The notes beneath the pieces are model-generated. The model saw only the letters and a program-made list of their open reading frames with translations, searched no databases and had not been told where the DNA came from. 64,000 nt of DNA from Chryseobacterium sp. SC28 (GTDB lineage Bacteria > Bacteroidota > Bacteroidia > Flavobacteriales > Weeksellaceae). Positions 17,460 through 28,513 of this stretch are shown here, piece by piece; the stretch's first letter is position 1, and each line of letters begins with the position of its first letter. Made by a program: the position numbers and the translations under genes. The stretch covers positions 24,350 to 88,349 of the forward strand of contig NZ_QOVY01000012.1 of NCBI RefSeq assembly GCF_003932955.1, written 5' to 3'.

Positions 17460-19595
17460 ATGACAAGAAAAATTCTAATCTCAGCCTTATTTTTATTCGC
17501 AGCAATGGCTTTTGGCCAGCAGTACGGCGGAATGTGGATTCCCACGGAACTTAATGAAAAAGAAATGAAAGATCTGGGAATGAAGATCTCTGCAAAAGAC
17601 ATCTTCGACCCAAACAAAGCCAGTATAAAAGACGCTGTAGTGCAATTTGACGGTGGCTGCACGGCAGAAGTCATTTCTCCAAAAGGACTTTTGCTGACCA
17701 ATCATCATTGTGGCTACGACAATATCCAAGCGCACTCTACGGTTGAAAATGATCTGCTAACCAACGGATTTTGGGCAAAAGATATGAGCGGCGAATTGCC
17801 AAATCCTGGTGTTACAGTAGATTTCGTTACAGACATCAAAGAAGTAACGGCTCAAATCCTTCTGGGAACAGAAAACCTGGCAGGCCCTGATCTCACGAAG
17901 AAAATTAACGAGAATATCGAGACCTATAAAAAAACTCAAAAAACTGAAACTTATCAAACGATTTCTGTGAAGCCGATGTATTACGGCAACAAGTTTTATG
18001 CTTATGTGATCGAGACTTTCAAAGATATTCGTTTGGTGGGCGCACCGCCTTCTGCGATTGGAAAATATGGCTCGGACACCGATAATTGGGTTTGGCCAAG
18101 ACATACGGGAGACTTCTCGATGTTCCGAATCTACGCCGATAAAAACAACAAACCGGCTGAATATTCCAAAGACAATATTCCCTACACACCGAAACATTTT
18201 CTCCCGATTTCTCTAAAAGATAAGAAAGAAAACGATTTCACTTTCGTATTCGGATTTCCCGGCAGAACAACGGAATATCTGCCTGCCATCGCCGTCGAAA
18301 AAATAATGACCGAGATCGATCCTGCAATGATCGCCGTGCGAGATGTTGCACTGAAAACTTTGGACGAAAAAATGCGTACCAACGCTGCAACCAAAATCCA
18401 ATACGCTTCCAAATATGCGCGGGTTGCCAATTATTGGAAAAAATGGATCGGCGAGGTCGAAGGTCTTAAAAAATCCAACGCTGTGGAGAAAAAGAAACAA
18501 TATGAACAAATGTTGATTTCGAAAAATCCGGCTATCAAAACAACCATCGATCAGCTGAATCAAAAATATAATGAACAGGCGCCCTACAACCTTCACCGCG
18601 CTTATTATTCAGAAATTTTAAGGAATTCTGAAACCTTTTTGCTGGCCAACATTTACAGTACTTACATCCAAAATTACGAAGCCGGCAAAGCAGATGCAAA
18701 ATATCTTGAAACCTTGAAAACCCGATTATCCGAAATTTACAAAGATTACGATGCCGAACTGGATGCGAAAGTAACGGCGAAAATTCTTGCCCTTTATGCC
18801 AACAAAACTCCAACACAGTTTCTGCCGAAAGATTTTCAATTACTGAAAGATGTGAATAAAAATTTAGCAATGTTTGAAACCATCTCCAAAATGTCTTTGA
18901 TCACCGGAAGAGGAAATATGAACGGAACCAAAGCCGCTGATCTCAATAAATTATTTTCGGATCAAAAAGCTTTGATAGAAAATCTGAAAAAAGATCCGTT
19001 TGTAGAGATGTTTACAACTTTCAAAAACTCATATTTAGCTACTACAGACGACAAAGTAACAGCTCTGCAGGCGGATATCGATGCTTTGCAAAAGAAATTT
19101 ATGGCGCAGCAAATGGAAACGGATAAGGAGAGGAAATTCTTTCCGGATGCCAACTCTACCCTTCGCGTAACCTATGGCCAAGTGAAAGGTTCGGAGCCGA
19201 GAGATGCGGTGACCTACGGCTATCAAACGCATCTTTCGGGGGTGATGGAAAAATACGTTCCCGGAGATTATGAATTTGATTTGCCCAAAAAATTAATCAC
19301 GCTATACAACACCAAAGATTTCGGCATTTACAAAGATAAAAGCGGCGATGTTCCTGTCAACTTCACGGCAACCAACCACACCACGGGCGGCAACTCCGGA
19401 AGTCCTGCTTTGGATGCATACGGAAACCTGATTGGGCTAAACTTCGACAGGCAGTGGGAAGGCACGATGAGCGACATCAATTATGACCCGAAATTATGCC
19501 GAAATATTATGGTGGACACCAAATATATCCTCTTCGTGATTGATAAATATGCCGATGCAAAATGGCTGCTGAATGAGATGAAAATCGTAAAATAA
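17460..19595 (+). CDS. S46 family dipeptidyl peptidase, DPP11-type
   Basis: A 711-residue periplasmic serine exopeptidase with a signal peptide (1-19, AMAFGQ). The catalytic triad fits S46: His83 in LLTNHHCGYDN, an Asp in PRHTGDF, and Ser646 in GGNSGSPALD. Eighteen residues after the serine is Arg664 (NFDRQWEG), the position where P. gingivalis DPP11 has Arg673 and DPP7 has Gly; this predicts a preference for Asp or Glu at P1 rather than hydrophobic residues. The specificity is inferred from known DPP11 work, not shown here. The protein would feed the cell dipeptides from the environment. Length is normal. Confidence 0.93.
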   Translation: MTRKILISALFLFAAMAFGQQYGGMWIPTELNEKEMKDLGMKISAKDIFDPNKASIKDAVVQFDGGCTAEVISPKGLLLTNHHCGYDNIQAHSTVENDLLTNGFWAKDMSGELPNPGVTVDFVTDIKEVTAQILLGTENLAGPDLTKKINENIETYKKTQKTETYQTISVKPMYYGNKFYAYVIETFKDIRLVGAPPSAIGKYGSDTDNWVWPRHTGDFSMFRIYADKNNKPAEYSKDNIPYTPKHFLPISLKDKKENDFTFVFGFPGRTTEYLPAIAVEKIMTEIDPAMIAVRDVALKTLDEKMRTNAATKIQYASKYARVANYWKKWIGEVEGLKKSNAVEKKKQYEQMLISKNPAIKTTIDQLNQKYNEQAPYNLHRAYYSEILRNSETFLLANIYSTYIQNYEAGKADAKYLETLKTRLSEIYKDYDAELDAKVTAKILALYANKTPTQFLPKDFQLLKDVNKNLAMFETISKMSLITGRGNMNGTKAADLNKLFSDQKALIENLKKDPFVEMFTTFKNSYLATTDDKVTALQADIDALQKKFMAQQMETDKERKFFPDANSTLRVTYGQVKGSEPRDAVTYGYQTHLSGVMEKYVPGDYEFDLPKKLITLYNTKDFGIYKDKSGDVPVNFTATNHTTGGNSGSPALDAYGNLIGLNFDRQWEGTMSDINYDPKLCRNIMVDTKYILFVIDKYADAKWLLNEMKIVK

Positions 19596-19715
19596 ATTTT
19601 TATTTGTTGTTTTACCAAAATAAATCCAATGGTCTCTTTATATAGTTTGGATAGACAAGCAAAAAATTTCTCAATATTAGATCCTTTTACTGAACATAGA
19701 AGTTCCTTTATAAGA

Positions 19716-19741
19716 AAATCCCCCGAAAAATCGAGGGATTT
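19716..19741 (-). terminator. Terminator of pnp
   Basis: Hairpin AAATCCC...GGGATTT with CGA/TCG inner pairs and one mismatch. On the minus strand it is followed by TTTTCTTATAA, 22 bases past the pnp stop. It may also stop transcription arriving from the S46 gene. Confidence 0.65.
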
Positions 19742-19762
19742 GCTATGATTAATAATATTTTC

Positions 19763-21970
19763 TTAAACTTCGTTCAGAGGTTTGTGCTCGCCGGGTTGAT
19801 CTCTTCCTTCCGGGTTCACCGCTCGTTCTGATCTCGGTTTTTGCTCCGGTCGTGGCGGTCGTGGCAAAAGGACCTTTCGGGAAAGTTTCATTTTCTTGCG
19901 ATCGTCATAGCCCATAAATTTTACCTCCACTTCATCACCTTCTTTGTACGGCACTTTGTCCAGACGCGCCCATTCGATTTCTGAGATATGAAGAAGGCCT
20001 TCAGTTCCCTTCGCAATCGCTACGAAAGCACCGAAGTCCATTACCTTCACAACTTTACCCTGATAAACTTCGCCTACTACAGGAACAAAAGTGATTTCAT
20101 TGATTTTGGCAATTGCCTCGTTGATTTTCTCTCTGCTGAGACCGGAAATTTCGATTCTTCCGATTTCGCCCACTTCTTCGATGGCGATGACAGTGTCTGT
20201 GTCTTTCTGCATTTGCTGAATGATTTTTCCGCCCGGTCCGATGACGGCGCCGATGAAATCTTTCGGAATTTCCAGCATTACCATTTTCGGAGCGTGTGGT
20301 TTCACGTCTTCTCTTGGTGCTGCGATGGTTTCTTTGAGTTTATCGAGAATGTGCAACCTTCCCTCCTTTGCTTGCAAAAGTGCCTTTTCCATAATATCCA
20401 TCGACAATCCTTGAATTTTGATATCCATTTGGCAAGCGGTGATGCCGTCGGCAGTTCCTGTTACCTTAAAGTCCATATCGCCCAAGTGATCTTCGTCTCC
20501 CAAAATGTCGGAAAGAATTGTGAACTTCCCCGATTTTACATCGGTTACCAATCCCATCGCAATTCCCGAAACCGGTTTTTTGATTGGGACACCGGCGTCC
20601 ATCAAAGCTAAGGTTCCTGCGCAAACAGTTGCCATAGAAGAAGAACCGTTGGATTCTAAAATATCGGAAACGATCCGGATGGTGTAAGGATTTTCTTCCG
20701 GGATCATATTGACCAAAGCTCGCTGAGCCAGGTTTCCGTGACCAACTTCTCTTCGGGAAGTGCCTCGCAAAGGCCGAGCCTCGCCGGTGGAGAATGGCGG
20801 GAAGTTGTAATGAAGGAAGAATCTCTCGTCATAGTTGATCATCACGTTGTCTACCATATTTGCATCGCGAATGGAGCCTAAGGTCACGGCCGTTAAAGAC
20901 TGGGTTTCTCCGCGGGTGAAGATTGCGGAACCGTGTGCGCCGGGCAGATAATCTACTTCGCTCCAGATGGGGCGGATGGTTTGCGGATCGCGACCATCGA
21001 GGCGGATTTTGTCGTTCAAAATCATTTGTCGCATCGCTTCTTTCTCCACATCGTGGTAATACATTTTCGCGAAAGGCGTTACTCTTTCTAATTCTTCAGG
21101 ATGCTCCACATACTGCGCTAAAAACTCGTCCAAAACAGCTCGGAATTTCTCGCTGCGTTCTTCTTTTCCCGAAGGCGATTTGGCGACTTCATAAACTTTG
21201 TCGTAGGTTTCTTTCCAGACTTTTTCGCGTATGGCTTCATCGTGAACCTCGTGGCTGTATTCTCTTTTTGGGTAAGATTTGCCTACTTTTTCGGCCAATC
21301 TTTCCTGAGCTTCTATTTGTTTTTGGATTTCGGCGTGTGCGTATTGGATGGCTTCCAGCATCTCTGCTTCGGAGATTTCCTTCATTTCGCCTTCTACCAT
21401 TACGATAGAATCTTTCGTAGCACCCACCATAATATCCAGGTCAGCTATTTTAAGATCTTCGCGATTGGGGTTTACAGACAGTTTTCCGTCGATTCGTACG
21501 ACTCTCACTTCGGACATGGGTCCGTTGAAAGGTATATCGGTAATGGCTATGGCTGCAGATGCTGCGAAGCCCGCCAAATCATCGGGGATGGACTTGCCGT
21601 CGTAGGAAATCAATGAAATCATGACTTGCACTTCTGCGTGGAAATCTTCGGGAAATAAGGGTCTCAAAACCCTGTCGACCAAACGCATCGTGAGGATTTC
21701 CTGATCCGAAGGTCTGGCCTCTCTTCTGAAAAAGTTTCCGGGAATCTTTCCGCCTGCGTAGAATTTTTCTCGGTAATCTACTGTCAATGGCAAGAAATCT
21801 ACACCCTCTTTTGCTTCTTTGCTGGCGACCACTGTTGCTAAAAGCATGGTTCCGCCCATCTTCACGACTACAGCACCATCAGCCTGCTTGGCCAATTTTC
21901 CTGTTTCGATTGTGATCTCTCTGCCATCTGCAAGAGTGACCGTTTCTGTAATTGCTTGAGGTATACTCAT
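19763..21970 (-). CDS. pnp: Polyribonucleotide nucleotidyltransferase (PNPase)
   Basis: A 735-residue 3'-5' phosphorolytic exoribonuclease of the degradosome. Two RNase PH-like domains are separated by a helical domain; [18 protein letters not shown] marks the first part of the second core. A KH domain follows ([17 protein letters not shown]), then an S1 domain ([25 protein letters not shown]). The C-terminus is a Pro/Arg-rich tail that may bind RNA or partners. rpsO, the common upstream neighbour, is not present here. A TAAATTTG element lies about 70 bases upstream and a hairpin follows the gene. Confidence 0.97.
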   Translation of the reverse strand: MSIPQAITETVTLADGREITIETGKLAKQADGAVVVKMGGTMLLATVVASKEAKEGVDFLPLTVDYREKFYAGGKIPGNFFRREARPSDQEILTMRLVDRVLRPLFPEDFHAEVQVMISLISYDGKSIPDDLAGFAASAAIAITDIPFNGPMSEVRVVRIDGKLSVNPNREDLKIADLDIMVGATKDSIVMVEGEMKEISEAEMLEAIQYAHAEIQKQIEAQERLAEKVGKSYPKREYSHEVHDEAIREKVWKETYDKVYEVAKSPSGKEERSEKFRAVLDEFLAQYVEHPEELERVTPFAKMYYHDVEKEAMRQMILNDKIRLDGRDPQTIRPIWSEVDYLPGAHGSAIFTRGETQSLTAVTLGSIRDANMVDNVMINYDERFFLHYNFPPFSTGEARPLRGTSRREVGHGNLAQRALVNMIPEENPYTIRIVSDILESNGSSSMATVCAGTLALMDAGVPIKKPVSGIAMGLVTDVKSGKFTILSDILGDEDHLGDMDFKVTGTADGITACQMDIKIQGLSMDIMEKALLQAKEGRLHILDKLKETIAAPREDVKPHAPKMVMLEIPKDFIGAVIGPGGKIIQQMQKDTDTVIAIEEVGEIGRIEISGLSREKINEAIAKINEITFVPVVGEVYQGKVVKVMDFGAFVAIAKGTEGLLHISEIEWARLDKVPYKEGDEVEVKFMGYDDRKKMKLSRKVLLPRPPRPEQKPRSERAVNPEGRDQPGEHKPLNEV

Positions 21971-22037
21971 AAAATGTTTTGTGTTGCACTCCGTATTGAA
22001 TGCGTTAATTAATATGTTTCGTCTAAAAAATTTGGTG

Positions 22038-22045
22038 CAAATTTA
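22038..22045 (-). promoter_or_regulatory. -7 element TAAATTTG for pnp
   Basis: Perfect TAnnTTTG on the minus strand, predicting a leader of about 60 bases before the pnp start. PNPase genes are often autoregulated through their leader; no strong stem was recognised here. Confidence 0.5.
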
Positions 22046-22105
22046 AGGATTATTTGCATATAATTAATGACTCAAAACAAGTAATTAAGAACGGTCGCGA
22101 TCATT

Positions 22106-23749
22106 TTATTTCCTCGAAATCCGTAAAAAAATAATAACAAGGAGCAATACCGAGAACAAAAAGCCCAATATTGCCGCCAAAGGGATGCCGACGAGGCTCG
22201 GTCCCGATTCTGAAACCAAAACGATGGCCGTAGCAATAATATTTGAAGCTAAAATAAGAGCTAAAATTAAATTCACGACGCCGGATTTGATGAGATTGTT
22301 GGTCTTTTCAATATTCTTTATCTCGCTCGAAATGGTAAATTTGTTATCATCTAATTTTTGCAAAACGGATCGAAGTTCTTTGGGTATCTCGTCCACATTA
22401 TCGGCAAAAGTCATGAATTTTTCCATGCCGCCTTTCAGGAATTTTCTTGGATTAATTTTTTCAGACAGAATTTTCTTGGTGTATGGATGCAGGCTTTTTA
22501 CCACATCAAGATCCGGATTAATGTTTCGGCCAACGCCTTCTATGAGACTGATACCTTTGAAAAGCAGATAAAAATAATCTGGCATATAGAGATGATTGTC
22601 TTTCAAAACATCTTTCATTTTATTGATGATCACCTGCGTATCAATATCTCGTAGCGAATTGCTGTGAACGAAATTGAGAACTTCCTCCACATCGTTTTCA
22701 AACCTCCTTTCATCGGGTATCTCGTAGCTGACGGCTATTTTCTTCAAATTTCGGACGATTTTGTGAGCGTTTTTGGCAACGAATGCGAGGATCATGCTCT
22801 CAATAATTTCTTTGTCATTCGGCTGAATCTTCCCGACGGCGCCGAAGTCGATGAAAACTACCCTGCTATCTTTTTTTACAATGATGTTTCCGGCGTGAGG
22901 ATCGGCGTGGAAAAAACCATAATCCAAAATCTGCGAAACGAAAAGCCGCAGACCCACTTCCGAAATCCTCGCAGGATCGATATGGTGATTTATAAGCTCC
23001 GCTTTGTCCGTCACCTTGATCCCGTCAATAAATTCCATACAGAGCACATTATTGTTGGAAAATTCGTCGTAAACAATCGGAACATAGGTTTCATTATTGT
23101 TTTTGAAATTTAAGGCAAATTGCTTGATATTATTTCTTTCATTCACCAAAGAAACCTCCTCCAGCAAAGATTTCTCAAACGTCGCTATGGCTTGCTTCAA
23201 ATTAAGTTTGGATCCGAAGTCGGAATAGGTAGAAATAAGCCGCACCAAATCCTTTATTAAAAGTAAATCGTCTTCTATAATACTTTGGACATTGGGTTTT
23301 TTGATTTTGAGAATGACCTCTTCCCCCGTCACTAAGGTGGCTCTGTAAACCTGCGCGATAGAAGCGGTGGCCAACGGTGGCACTATAATTTGCGAAAAGT
23401 ATTGCTTGACCGAAATATCAAATTGGTTTTCGAGAATTTCCTCCACGTTCATATCGACCACTTCTACCCGATCCTGAAGTTTTTGCAATTCCTGAATCAA
23501 CTCCGGTGGCAACAGATCGTCCCGATTGCTGAAGCTCTGCCCCAGTTTCACAAAGGTGGGTCCCAGCTCTTCCAAAGCCAATCGGATACGTTCGTAAACG
23601 GTTCCTTTGGACACAATTTCGTCAGATGGTGGCACACTTTCTTCCGGTTTTTTGCCCATTCTGGCAAGTAAATCTTTGAATCCATACTTGCTGAAAACAG
23701 AAATTAGCCGGGCGGAACGTTTAATTTTTCTTTGTTGTTTATCGAACAT
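22106..23749 (-). CDS. ABC1/UbiB family atypical kinase
   Basis: A protein of about 547 residues in the ABC1/ADCK/UbiB family, atypical kinases tied to isoprenoid quinone biosynthesis and lipid metabolism. The family KxGQ motif (FVKLGQSFSNRDDLLP), the Ala-rich loop (ATASIAQVYRA), and the catalytic and metal motifs FFHADPHAGNI and VFIDFGAVG are present. Two hydrophobic helices at the C-terminus anchor it in the membrane. The open frame runs 12 codons further upstream, but MFDKQQRKIKR is the natural start. Bacteroidota make menaquinone, so a direct role in ubiquinone synthesis is not expected. Confidence 0.9.
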   Translation of the reverse strand: MFDKQQRKIKRSARLISVFSKYGFKDLLARMGKKPEESVPPSDEIVSKGTVYERIRLALEELGPTFVKLGQSFSNRDDLLPPELIQELQKLQDRVEVVDMNVEEILENQFDISVKQYFSQIIVPPLATASIAQVYRATLVTGEEVILKIKKPNVQSIIEDDLLLIKDLVRLISTYSDFGSKLNLKQAIATFEKSLLEEVSLVNERNNIKQFALNFKNNNETYVPIVYDEFSNNNVLCMEFIDGIKVTDKAELINHHIDPARISEVGLRLFVSQILDYGFFHADPHAGNIIVKKDSRVVFIDFGAVGKIQPNDKEIIESMILAFVAKNAHKIVRNLKKIAVSYEIPDERRFENDVEEVLNFVHSNSLRDIDTQVIINKMKDVLKDNHLYMPDYFYLLFKGISLIEGVGRNINPDLDVVKSLHPYTKKILSEKINPRKFLKGGMEKFMTFADNVDEIPKELRSVLQKLDDNKFTISSEIKNIEKTNNLIKSGVVNLILALILASNIIATAIVLVSESGPSLVGIPLAAILGFLFSVLLLVIIFLRISRK

Positions 23750-23881
23750 AATTTTATAAATAAAAGCGTTGCGCTGTAACTCCAAAAATTATTCCGATAA
23801 ATAAGAGTCTTCTATAAAATGCTGACCAAAAAAAATTTTCCAGAGCACTGCAAATCTTGGAAAGCCGAAAATTCAGCCTTG

Positions 23882-24196
23882 TTACAACCGTTTCCTTTTC
23901 GGATCGAGAAAGGTGGGAAAGATGATGACTTGCTCGCCAAACTTCGCAAGGATTCTTTCCTGCAAGTTCGGCATTTCGGTTTGCATAAACCGGTCGCGCC
24001 GCTCATCATTGTCAAAAACCAAAAACAGATTGGTATTCTTGCCCTCGTCTATCAGCTCGGACTGGACTTCGGAAAGAACGTACTGCTCTACATCCAACAG
24101 ATTTTCCACCATCTGGTGCAGATCATTTTCCAGATAGATGTCCCATTCTTCAATTTTATTTTCGACGGTATGAAAAGTGATACTGAGGATGCTCAT
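23882..24196 (-). CDS. DUF4286 family protein
   Basis: A small protein of about 104 residues, MSILSITFHTVENKIEEWD onward, matching DUF4286, a Bacteroidota family of unknown function. It has the look of a compact alpha/beta (ferredoxin-like) fold with no catalytic motif, membrane segment or signal peptide. The frame is open 13 codons further upstream (to 24235); the inner ATG matches the family start. It lies between the ABC1 kinase gene and divergent gyrA. Confidence 0.78.
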   Translation of the reverse strand: MSILSITFHTVENKIEEWDIYLENDLHQMVENLLDVEQYVLSEVQSELIDEGKNTNLFLVFDNDERRDRFMQTEMPNLQERILAKFGEQVIIFPTFLDPKRKRL

Positions 24197-24343
24197 TGGC
24201 GAGAATTTTTTATGATGAATGTTGATAAATTCCACTACAAAAATCGGTTTTTTTTTGTAAATTAGCCCGTTATAAAAAAAGAAAAACCAGAGGCTTCAGA
24301 ATGATTTTTAATATTCTGACAGACAACACATTAAAAAATATAT

Positions 24344-26971
24344 ATGCATAAGGAAGGAGAAAGATTAATACCGATCAACATTGTTGACGAGATGAGAACC
24401 TCATACATCGACTACTCGATGTCAGTAATCGTATCACGCGCTTTGCCGGATGTAAGAGACGGCCTGAAACCCGTCCACAGAAGAGTGCTGTATGGGATGT
24501 ATGGTCTCAACGTTTTTTCAAACCGAAAACATTTGAAATCTGCGAGAATTGTGGGAGATGTTCTGGGTAAATATCACCCGCACGGCGACAGTTCTGTGTA
24601 TGATGCAATGGTGCGGATGGCGCAGCCCTGGAGTTTGCGCTACGAGCAGGTTGACGGCCAGGGAAACTTCGGTTCTATGGACGGCGATCCGCCGGCAGCC
24701 ATGCGATATACCGAAGCTCGCCTTAAAAAAATATCGGACGAGATTTTAGCCGATCTCGATAAAGATACCGTTGATTTTCAAAATAACTTCGACGACAGTT
24801 TGACGGAACCAACCGTTCTCCCCACACGCATTCCCAATCTTTTGGTAAACGGTGCTTCGGGAATTGCTGTGGGAATGGCCACGAACATGGCGCCTCACAA
24901 CTTGTCCGAAAGCATCGATGCCATCTGCGCTTATATTGATAATAAAGAAATCACCATCGATGAGCTGATGAAGCACATTATCGCACCCGATTTCCCAACG
25001 GGCGGCATCATCTATGGTTACGACGGTGTTCGTGATGCATTCCACACGGGAAGAGGGCGTATCGTCTTGCGGGCTAAAATAAATTTCGAGGAGATTGGAA
25101 ATCGGACTGCAATCATCGTGACCGAAGTGCCTTATCAGGTCAATAAAGCGGAAATGATTGCCCGCACAGCCGACCTTGTAAAAGAAGATAAAATACCCGG
25201 GATCTACGAAATCCGAGATGAATCTGATAGAAACGGATTGCGCGTGGTGTATGAACTGAAAAACGATGCGATCCCAAATGTTGTATTAAACCTTTTGTAC
25301 AAATACACTTCGCTACAGACTTCATTCTCAGTCAACAACATTGCATTAGTCCACGGAAGACCTTTGCAACTGAACATCAAAGATCTGATGATCCATTTTG
25401 TAGATCACCGGCACGAAGTGGTGGTAAGAAGAACTAAATATGAGCTAAAAAAAGCACAGGAAAGAGCACATATTTTGGAAGGTTTCATGAAAGTCATCGG
25501 TACGCAGGAATCTCTGGATCGGGCAATCGCGATCATCCGCCACAGCGTGAATCCGCAGGCTGCGAAAGAAGGTTTGATTGCAGAATTTGAACTATCCGAG
25601 ATCCAAGCCCAGGCCATTCTGGATCTTCGTTTGGCCCGACTAACGGGAATGGAGCTGGACAAAATCCGTGCGGAGTATGAAGAAATCATGTCCTTAATAA
25701 AAGATTTGGAAGATATTTTGACCAATGAACCGAGACGTTATGAAATCATCAAAACCGAACTTCAGGAAATCAAAGAAAAATATGGCGACGAAAGGCGTTC
25801 GGAAATAGATTACACCGGAGGAGAATTCTCGATAGAAGATATGATCCCAGATGAAAAAGTAGTTTTGACCATCTCCCACGCCGGCTACATCAAAAGAACA
25901 CCACTTTCCGAATACAAAGTACAGTCCAGAGGCGGCGTCGGAAATAGAGCAGCAACCACCAGAGACGAAGACTTCCTAGAATATATCGTGACAGCCACCA
26001 ACCACGAGTATCTGCTATTCTTCACAGAAAAAGGAAAATGCTTCTGGCTGAGAGTTTTCGAAGTTCCAGAAGGTTCCAAAACTGCGAAAGGAAGAGCAAT
26101 CCAGAACTTAATAAATATAGAACAGGACGATAAAATCAAAGCATACATCCGAACCAAAGATCTGAAGAATCAGGAATATATCAGGCAGATGTACGTCGTG
26201 ATGATTACGAAAAACGGAACCATCAAGAAAACGTCTTTGGAAGCCTACTCCAGACCCAGAACCAATGGAGTCAATGCCATCGAAATCCGAGATAATGACC
26301 AACTACTCGGCGCCAAATTGACAGACGGAAATTCCGAAATTATGATAGCGACCAAAAATGGAAAATGCATCCGTTTCCCGGAGGAAAAAGCAAGAGCCGT
26401 GGGCAGAGGATCTATTGGGGTACGCGGCATCTCCCTGGATGATGATGACGAAGTGGTTGGTATGATCGTTGTAAATGATTTGGAAAATGATACGGTACTC
26501 GTCATTTCCGAAAAAGGTTATGGAAAAAGAACTGCAGTACAAGACTATCGGGTGACCAATCGCGGCGGAAAAGGTGTGATCACCCTTAATATCACCGAGA
26601 AAACGGGAAATCTGATTGCTATCCAGAACGTGACAGACGAGGATGGACTTATGATTATCAACAAATCGGGCGTGGCGATCCGCATGAATATGAACGAAAT
26701 GCGGGTGATGGGCAGAAATACACAGGGCGTGAAAGTAATCAATTTGAAAGGAAATGATGAAATTGCGGCGATTGCAAAAGTGGAAATGGACAAAGAAGTA
26801 GCCGAAGAAGATGAAAATGAGGCGGCAGAAAATGACAGCAATAATCCGGAGTTCAAAACCAAGCCTCCAAAGCCGGAAAACAAAAGTACCGCAACTTCCG
26901 ACGAAGATGAAAAATCTGAAGATGGTGACGATTCTCCTGAAAGCGCCGGAGAAGAAACCGAGGATCTCTAA
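24344..26971 (+). CDS. gyrA: DNA gyrase subunit A
   Basis: An 875-residue breakage-reunion subunit of gyrase. Numbering equals E. coli at the active site: Tyr122 in AAMRYTEAR is the DNA-linking residue, and the quinolone-determining region has Ser83 and Asp87 ([11 protein letters not shown]), the susceptible residues. The C-terminal beta-pinwheel begins near residue 510; its GyrA box reads QSRGGVG (about 527-533) instead of the E. coli QRRGGKG. A very acidic, low-complexity tail follows from about residue 820. Introducing negative supercoils is its known job; the box variant and tail may alter wrapping. Next gene on the same strand after 60 bases is a TPR protein. Confidence 0.97.
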   Translation: MHKEGERLIPINIVDEMRTSYIDYSMSVIVSRALPDVRDGLKPVHRRVLYGMYGLNVFSNRKHLKSARIVGDVLGKYHPHGDSSVYDAMVRMAQPWSLRYEQVDGQGNFGSMDGDPPAAMRYTEARLKKISDEILADLDKDTVDFQNNFDDSLTEPTVLPTRIPNLLVNGASGIAVGMATNMAPHNLSESIDAICAYIDNKEITIDELMKHIIAPDFPTGGIIYGYDGVRDAFHTGRGRIVLRAKINFEEIGNRTAIIVTEVPYQVNKAEMIARTADLVKEDKIPGIYEIRDESDRNGLRVVYELKNDAIPNVVLNLLYKYTSLQTSFSVNNIALVHGRPLQLNIKDLMIHFVDHRHEVVVRRTKYELKKAQERAHILEGFMKVIGTQESLDRAIAIIRHSVNPQAAKEGLIAEFELSEIQAQAILDLRLARLTGMELDKIRAEYEEIMSLIKDLEDILTNEPRRYEIIKTELQEIKEKYGDERRSEIDYTGGEFSIEDMIPDEKVVLTISHAGYIKRTPLSEYKVQSRGGVGNRAATTRDEDFLEYIVTATNHEYLLFFTEKGKCFWLRVFEVPEGSKTAKGRAIQNLINIEQDDKIKAYIRTKDLKNQEYIRQMYVVMITKNGTIKKTSLEAYSRPRTNGVNAIEIRDNDQLLGAKLTDGNSEIMIATKNGKCIRFPEEKARAVGRGSIGVRGISLDDDDEVVGMIVVNDLENDTVLVISEKGYGKRTAVQDYRVTNRGGKGVITLNITEKTGNLIAIQNVTDEDGLMIINKSGVAIRMNMNEMRVMGRNTQGVKVINLKGNDEIAAIAKVEMDKEVAEEDENEAAENDSNNPEFKTKPPKPENKSTATSDEDEKSEDGDDSPESAGEETEDL

Positions 26972-27031
26972 AAAGTAAATTTAAATAAAGAGCACATCTC
27001 ATGCAATAATATCTTACAAAAAATCATCATA

Positions 27032-28417
27032 ATGAAAAGAATAATTTTAAGTTTCGCAGTATTAGCTGCCGTATTAATTAGCGGACAGAAAAAGGAAATC
27101 GCAAACGCCGTAAAAGCAGTTGACTCAGGAGACCTTGCCACTGCCAATTCAGAAATATCAAAGGCGGAAGCTATTTTCGGAGACAAAACCTACCTGTTAG
27201 AACCATCGGTATTGGAGCAGTATTATTATGCTAAAGGAATGGCGTTGCTAAAAGCCGGAAAAAATGTCGACGGCGCGGCCTATCTGGCCAAGATTACATC
27301 TTTGGGATCGGAGCCGATCTATACAGGGCGGGATGCTCAAAAGAATAAAGTGTATTTTGTCGGCAAAGAAGCAGCAGACAAAATGGGAGCCGGCCTAAAC
27401 CTGAAACAAGATAAATATGTGCCTGTAATGGGTGACAAGGTGAGAGCATCAGTAGATCCGCTTCTTAAAAAAGCCAATGAAGCGGCCACGAGCAGCTACA
27501 ATAGCAAAAATTACGATTTGGCGGGCGACAAGTTCGCTGAAACCTATTATCTTTTCAAAGCCGGAGGCCAAGACGACAAAACTTATCTTTACTATGCCGG
27601 AATTGCCTACGCACAATCTCCAAACAGCAAGGATAAAGCGATAGAAATCCTCACTTCCTTGATCAAAGCCGGCTATACAGGCATTGAAACCAACTATACC
27701 GCTAAAAATACAAAAACCGGTAATGTAGAAAAATTGGACAAAGCCGCTTTCGATCTGTACAAAAAAGCCCCGGGCGGTGCCGGCTATACCGATTTCAAAA
27801 CAGAACAAACGCCGAGCAAACAAGAGGAACTGTACGAAGTCACCGCGTCTCTATTATTTGAACAAAAGAAATATGACGAAGCAGCAGCTCTGGCAGATGA
27901 AGGTCTGAAAAAATTTCCTAATAATCAAGCACTTTCCCAAGTGCAAAGCAATTCTTATTTCAAAGCCGGCAAAACAGACGAGTTTGTCAATAACTTGAGA
28001 GCAAAAATCGCCAAGAATCCGAATGATAAAGAAAGTCTCTATAATCTGGGTGTGATGCTTAGCAAAGATCCTTCGAAACAGGCAGAAGCCGAAGCGATTT
28101 ACAAAAAGCTGGTAGAACTAGATCCGAAATATCCAAATGCTCTTAACAATTTGATATTTACCATCATTGGAGAAGACGACAGCAAAACTATCGAAGAGTA
28201 TAGAACTCTGAGAAAAGCAGGAAAAATAGACGAGGCAAACAAAGTGCTGGAACTCCGAAGGGCAAGATTCCAAAAAGCCCTGCCATACGCTGAACAATTG
28301 TATCAGCAGGATCCCAACAACAAAGAAGTTGTAACGCTCCTGAAAGGAATGTATATGACAACCCAAAACACGGCAAAATACAACGAATTCAAAGCAAAAG
28401 AAACCGCGATGAAATAA
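27032..28417 (+). CDS. Exported tetratricopeptide-repeat protein
   Basis: A 461-residue protein with a signal peptide (about 1-18, LAAVLISGQ). The middle and C-terminal parts contain several TPR units, best seen around EQKKYDEAAALADEGLKKFP and the stretch NPNDKESLYNLGVMLSKDP, followed by a unit with LVELDPKYPNALNNL. TPRs form superhelices that bind other proteins, so a periplasmic scaffold role is likely. No enzymatic motif. It follows gyrA closely and ends at a strong terminator; the link to gyrase is only positional. Confidence 0.85.
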   Translation: MKRIILSFAVLAAVLISGQKKEIANAVKAVDSGDLATANSEISKAEAIFGDKTYLLEPSVLEQYYYAKGMALLKAGKNVDGAAYLAKITSLGSEPIYTGRDAQKNKVYFVGKEAADKMGAGLNLKQDKYVPVMGDKVRASVDPLLKKANEAATSSYNSKNYDLAGDKFAETYYLFKAGGQDDKTYLYYAGIAYAQSPNSKDKAIEILTSLIKAGYTGIETNYTAKNTKTGNVEKLDKAAFDLYKKAPGGAGYTDFKTEQTPSKQEELYEVTASLLFEQKKYDEAAALADEGLKKFPNNQALSQVQSNSYFKAGKTDEFVNNLRAKIAKNPNDKESLYNLGVMLSKDPSKQAEAEAIYKKLVELDPKYPNALNNLIFTIIGEDDSKTIEEYRTLRKAGKIDEANKVLELRRARFQKALPYAEQLYQQDPNNKEVVTLLKGMYMTTQNTAKYNEFKAKETAMK

Positions 28418-28424
28418 GCAAAAG

Positions 28425-28448
28425 GAAGCCAACCGGCTTCTTTTTTTT
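28425..28448 (+). terminator. Terminator of the gyrA-TPR run
   Basis: Perfect stem GAAGCC/GGCTTC with loop AACC and eight T directly after. Confidence 0.9.
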
Positions 28449-28452
28449 GCCC

Positions 28453-28484
28453 TTTTTGCGAAGCGAACTAAAAATGTATATTTG
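28453..28484 (+). promoter_or_regulatory. Promoter of the transaldolase-like gene
   Basis: TTTTTG (-33) and TATATTTG (-7) separated by 18 bases, a complete Bacteroidota sigma-A promoter, about 29 bases before the start codon. Confidence 0.7.
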
Positions 28485-28513
28485 CGAAGAATCTTATTAA
28501 CAAATCATAACCC

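Noticed and set aside
19988..20611. A 207-codon plus-strand frame within pnp
   Set aside because: Antisense to highly conserved PNPase sequence; no domain.
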